Shown piece after piece: positions 63,565 through 64,000 of a stretch of DNA of 64,000 nt. The stretch lies in assembly GCA_046542255.1 (NCBI GenBank), contig JBKHBT010000002.1, positions 1-64,000 of the forward strand, given 5' to 3'. Position 1 is the stretch's first letter. Each line of letters starts with the position of its first letter. Source of the stretch: JBKHBT01 sp046542255. GTDB taxonomy: Bacteria > UBP14 > UBA6098 > JBKHBT01. A program made the translations under genes and the position numbers. The notes below the pieces were generated by a model. The model was not told the origin of the DNA. It worked only from the letters and a program-made list of their open reading frames with translations, and ran no database searches.

Positions 63565-64000
63565 TTATTCGAGAATTTTTTCAAGAGCTTTTCGTGCTGC
63601 CATTTGTTCTGCAGATTTTTTTGATGTTCCGCAGCCTTCTGCAATTATTTCGCCATCCAAGCTTACTGAACATGTAAATATCTGAGAATGCTTCTCTCCT
63701 TCTGCTTTGACGAGGCTGTAACTTGGCTGAAGCCCGATGCTTTGGGCAAATTCGAGAAATTCACCTTTATAATTACGATATTCATCATTTTCGAAAACAT
63801 TATCTACATCATCGAGATGGAATTTCCATATGAAATTTTTCGCCGCTTTGATACCCCCATCAACAAAAATAGCGCCGATTACCGCTTCATAGGCATCGGC
63901 AAGCATTCCTATTCTTGCTTCTCCTTTGAGAAGCTTTTCTGCATCCCCTAAAAATAAATATTCGAAAAGGCCGATTTCTTCGGCTCGTTCGGCGAGATAT
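63565..64000 (-). CDS. rnc: Ribonuclease III, 5'-truncated by window edge
   Basis: The visible 145 codons run without a stop to the window edge, so the N-terminal part of the gene is outside. Visible: the second half of the catalytic domain (GDAEKLLKG, IGMLADAYEAVIGAIFVDGG) with the conserved D/E pair, and the double-stranded RNA-binding domain (YKGEFLEFAQSIG, TSKKSAEQMAARKALEKIL). It processes rRNA precursors. Its 3' end is 47 bases upstream of the dehydrogenase ATG. Confidence 0.93.
   Translation of the reverse strand, partial: YLAERAEEIGLFEYLFLGDAEKLLKGEARIGMLADAYEAVIGAIFVDGGIKAAKNFIWKFHLDDVDNVFENDEYRNYKGEFLEFAQSIGLQPSYSLVKAEGEKHSQIFTCSVSLDGEIIAEGCGTSKKSAEQMAARKALEKILE

Noticed and set aside
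1..64000. tRNA, rRNA, insertion sequence, prophage, CRISPR
   Set aside because: I looked in all intergenic gaps and saw no cloverleaf, transposase, integrase or repeat-spacer array.

Overview
The window is a gene-dense, AT-rich stretch of chromosome from a Gram-negative bacterium. Evidence for an outer membrane includes lpxA, Pal and CpoB/YbgF lipoproteins, a heptose-pathway phosphatase, a family 9 glycosyltransferase and two OmpA-type proteins. One secreted protein ends in a domain resembling the type IX secretion (Por) sorting tail. Together with many secreted beta-rich repeat proteins, this points to an uncultured lineage in or near the FCB superphylum (Cloacimonadota, WOR-3 or Marinimicrobia-like). 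That placement is inference. I saw no rRNA, tRNA, insertion sequence, prophage or CRISPR array.

Layout. 1-1235: an HELGH membrane protein and a long intergenic region holding a two-hairpin repeat and a putative Pho box. 1236-7668: a complete phosphate cluster, pstC-pstA-pstB-phoU-phoB-phoR-pstS; pstS has its own putative Pho box. 7669-11249 (minus): a TIR-transmembrane-repeat protein and a lone receiver-domain protein. 11463-13037: a multi-domain lipoprotein. 13131-17833 (minus): pal, cpoB, glycosyltransferase, gmhB, an AmmeMemoRadiSam-type radical SAM enzyme, and a NusG-II/Gx-transporter pair that resembles EetA/EetB. 17983-24187 (minus): a giant secreted repeat protein, a transaldolase-like enzyme, and DUF58 with MoxR. 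24328-28983 (plus): holA, an MsbA-like ABC exporter, glnS. 30396-34958 (plus): aspS, phoH, lepB, hemW, with a second copy of the two-hairpin repeat just upstream. 35019-39395 (minus): a zinc-finger miniprotein, an envelope protein, iorA, and a conserved secreted unknown. 39537-42296: a secreted C39-type peptidase with golvesin-like domains. 42311-44304 (minus): SbcD-like and Cho-like nucleases. 44478-48741: tldD, pmbA, a degenerate 5'-nucleotidase-like protein, then rpmB. 49152-54505 (minus): HIT protein, plsC, accB, pilT, accC, lpxA. 54602-64000 (minus): a DUF2279-like protein, two thrombospondin-3/OmpA proteins, then rnc (cut by the window edge), acyl-CoA dehydrogenase, rlmH, cmk and rpsA.

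The most unusual items are four. (1) A receptor-like TIR protein with about 20 YD-type repeats outside the membrane, in which the residue corresponding to the NADase glutamate is serine. (2) A conserved two-stem-loop intergenic element in front of both pstC and aspS, with a possible degenerate third copy. (3) Two 11-bp-period direct repeats that look like this lineage's Pho box. (4) An EetA/EetB-like membrane pair in a Pal/heptose gene cluster. Start codons were moved downstream of the longest open frame where a Shine-Dalgarno sequence or signal peptide supports a later start; this is stated in each entry.
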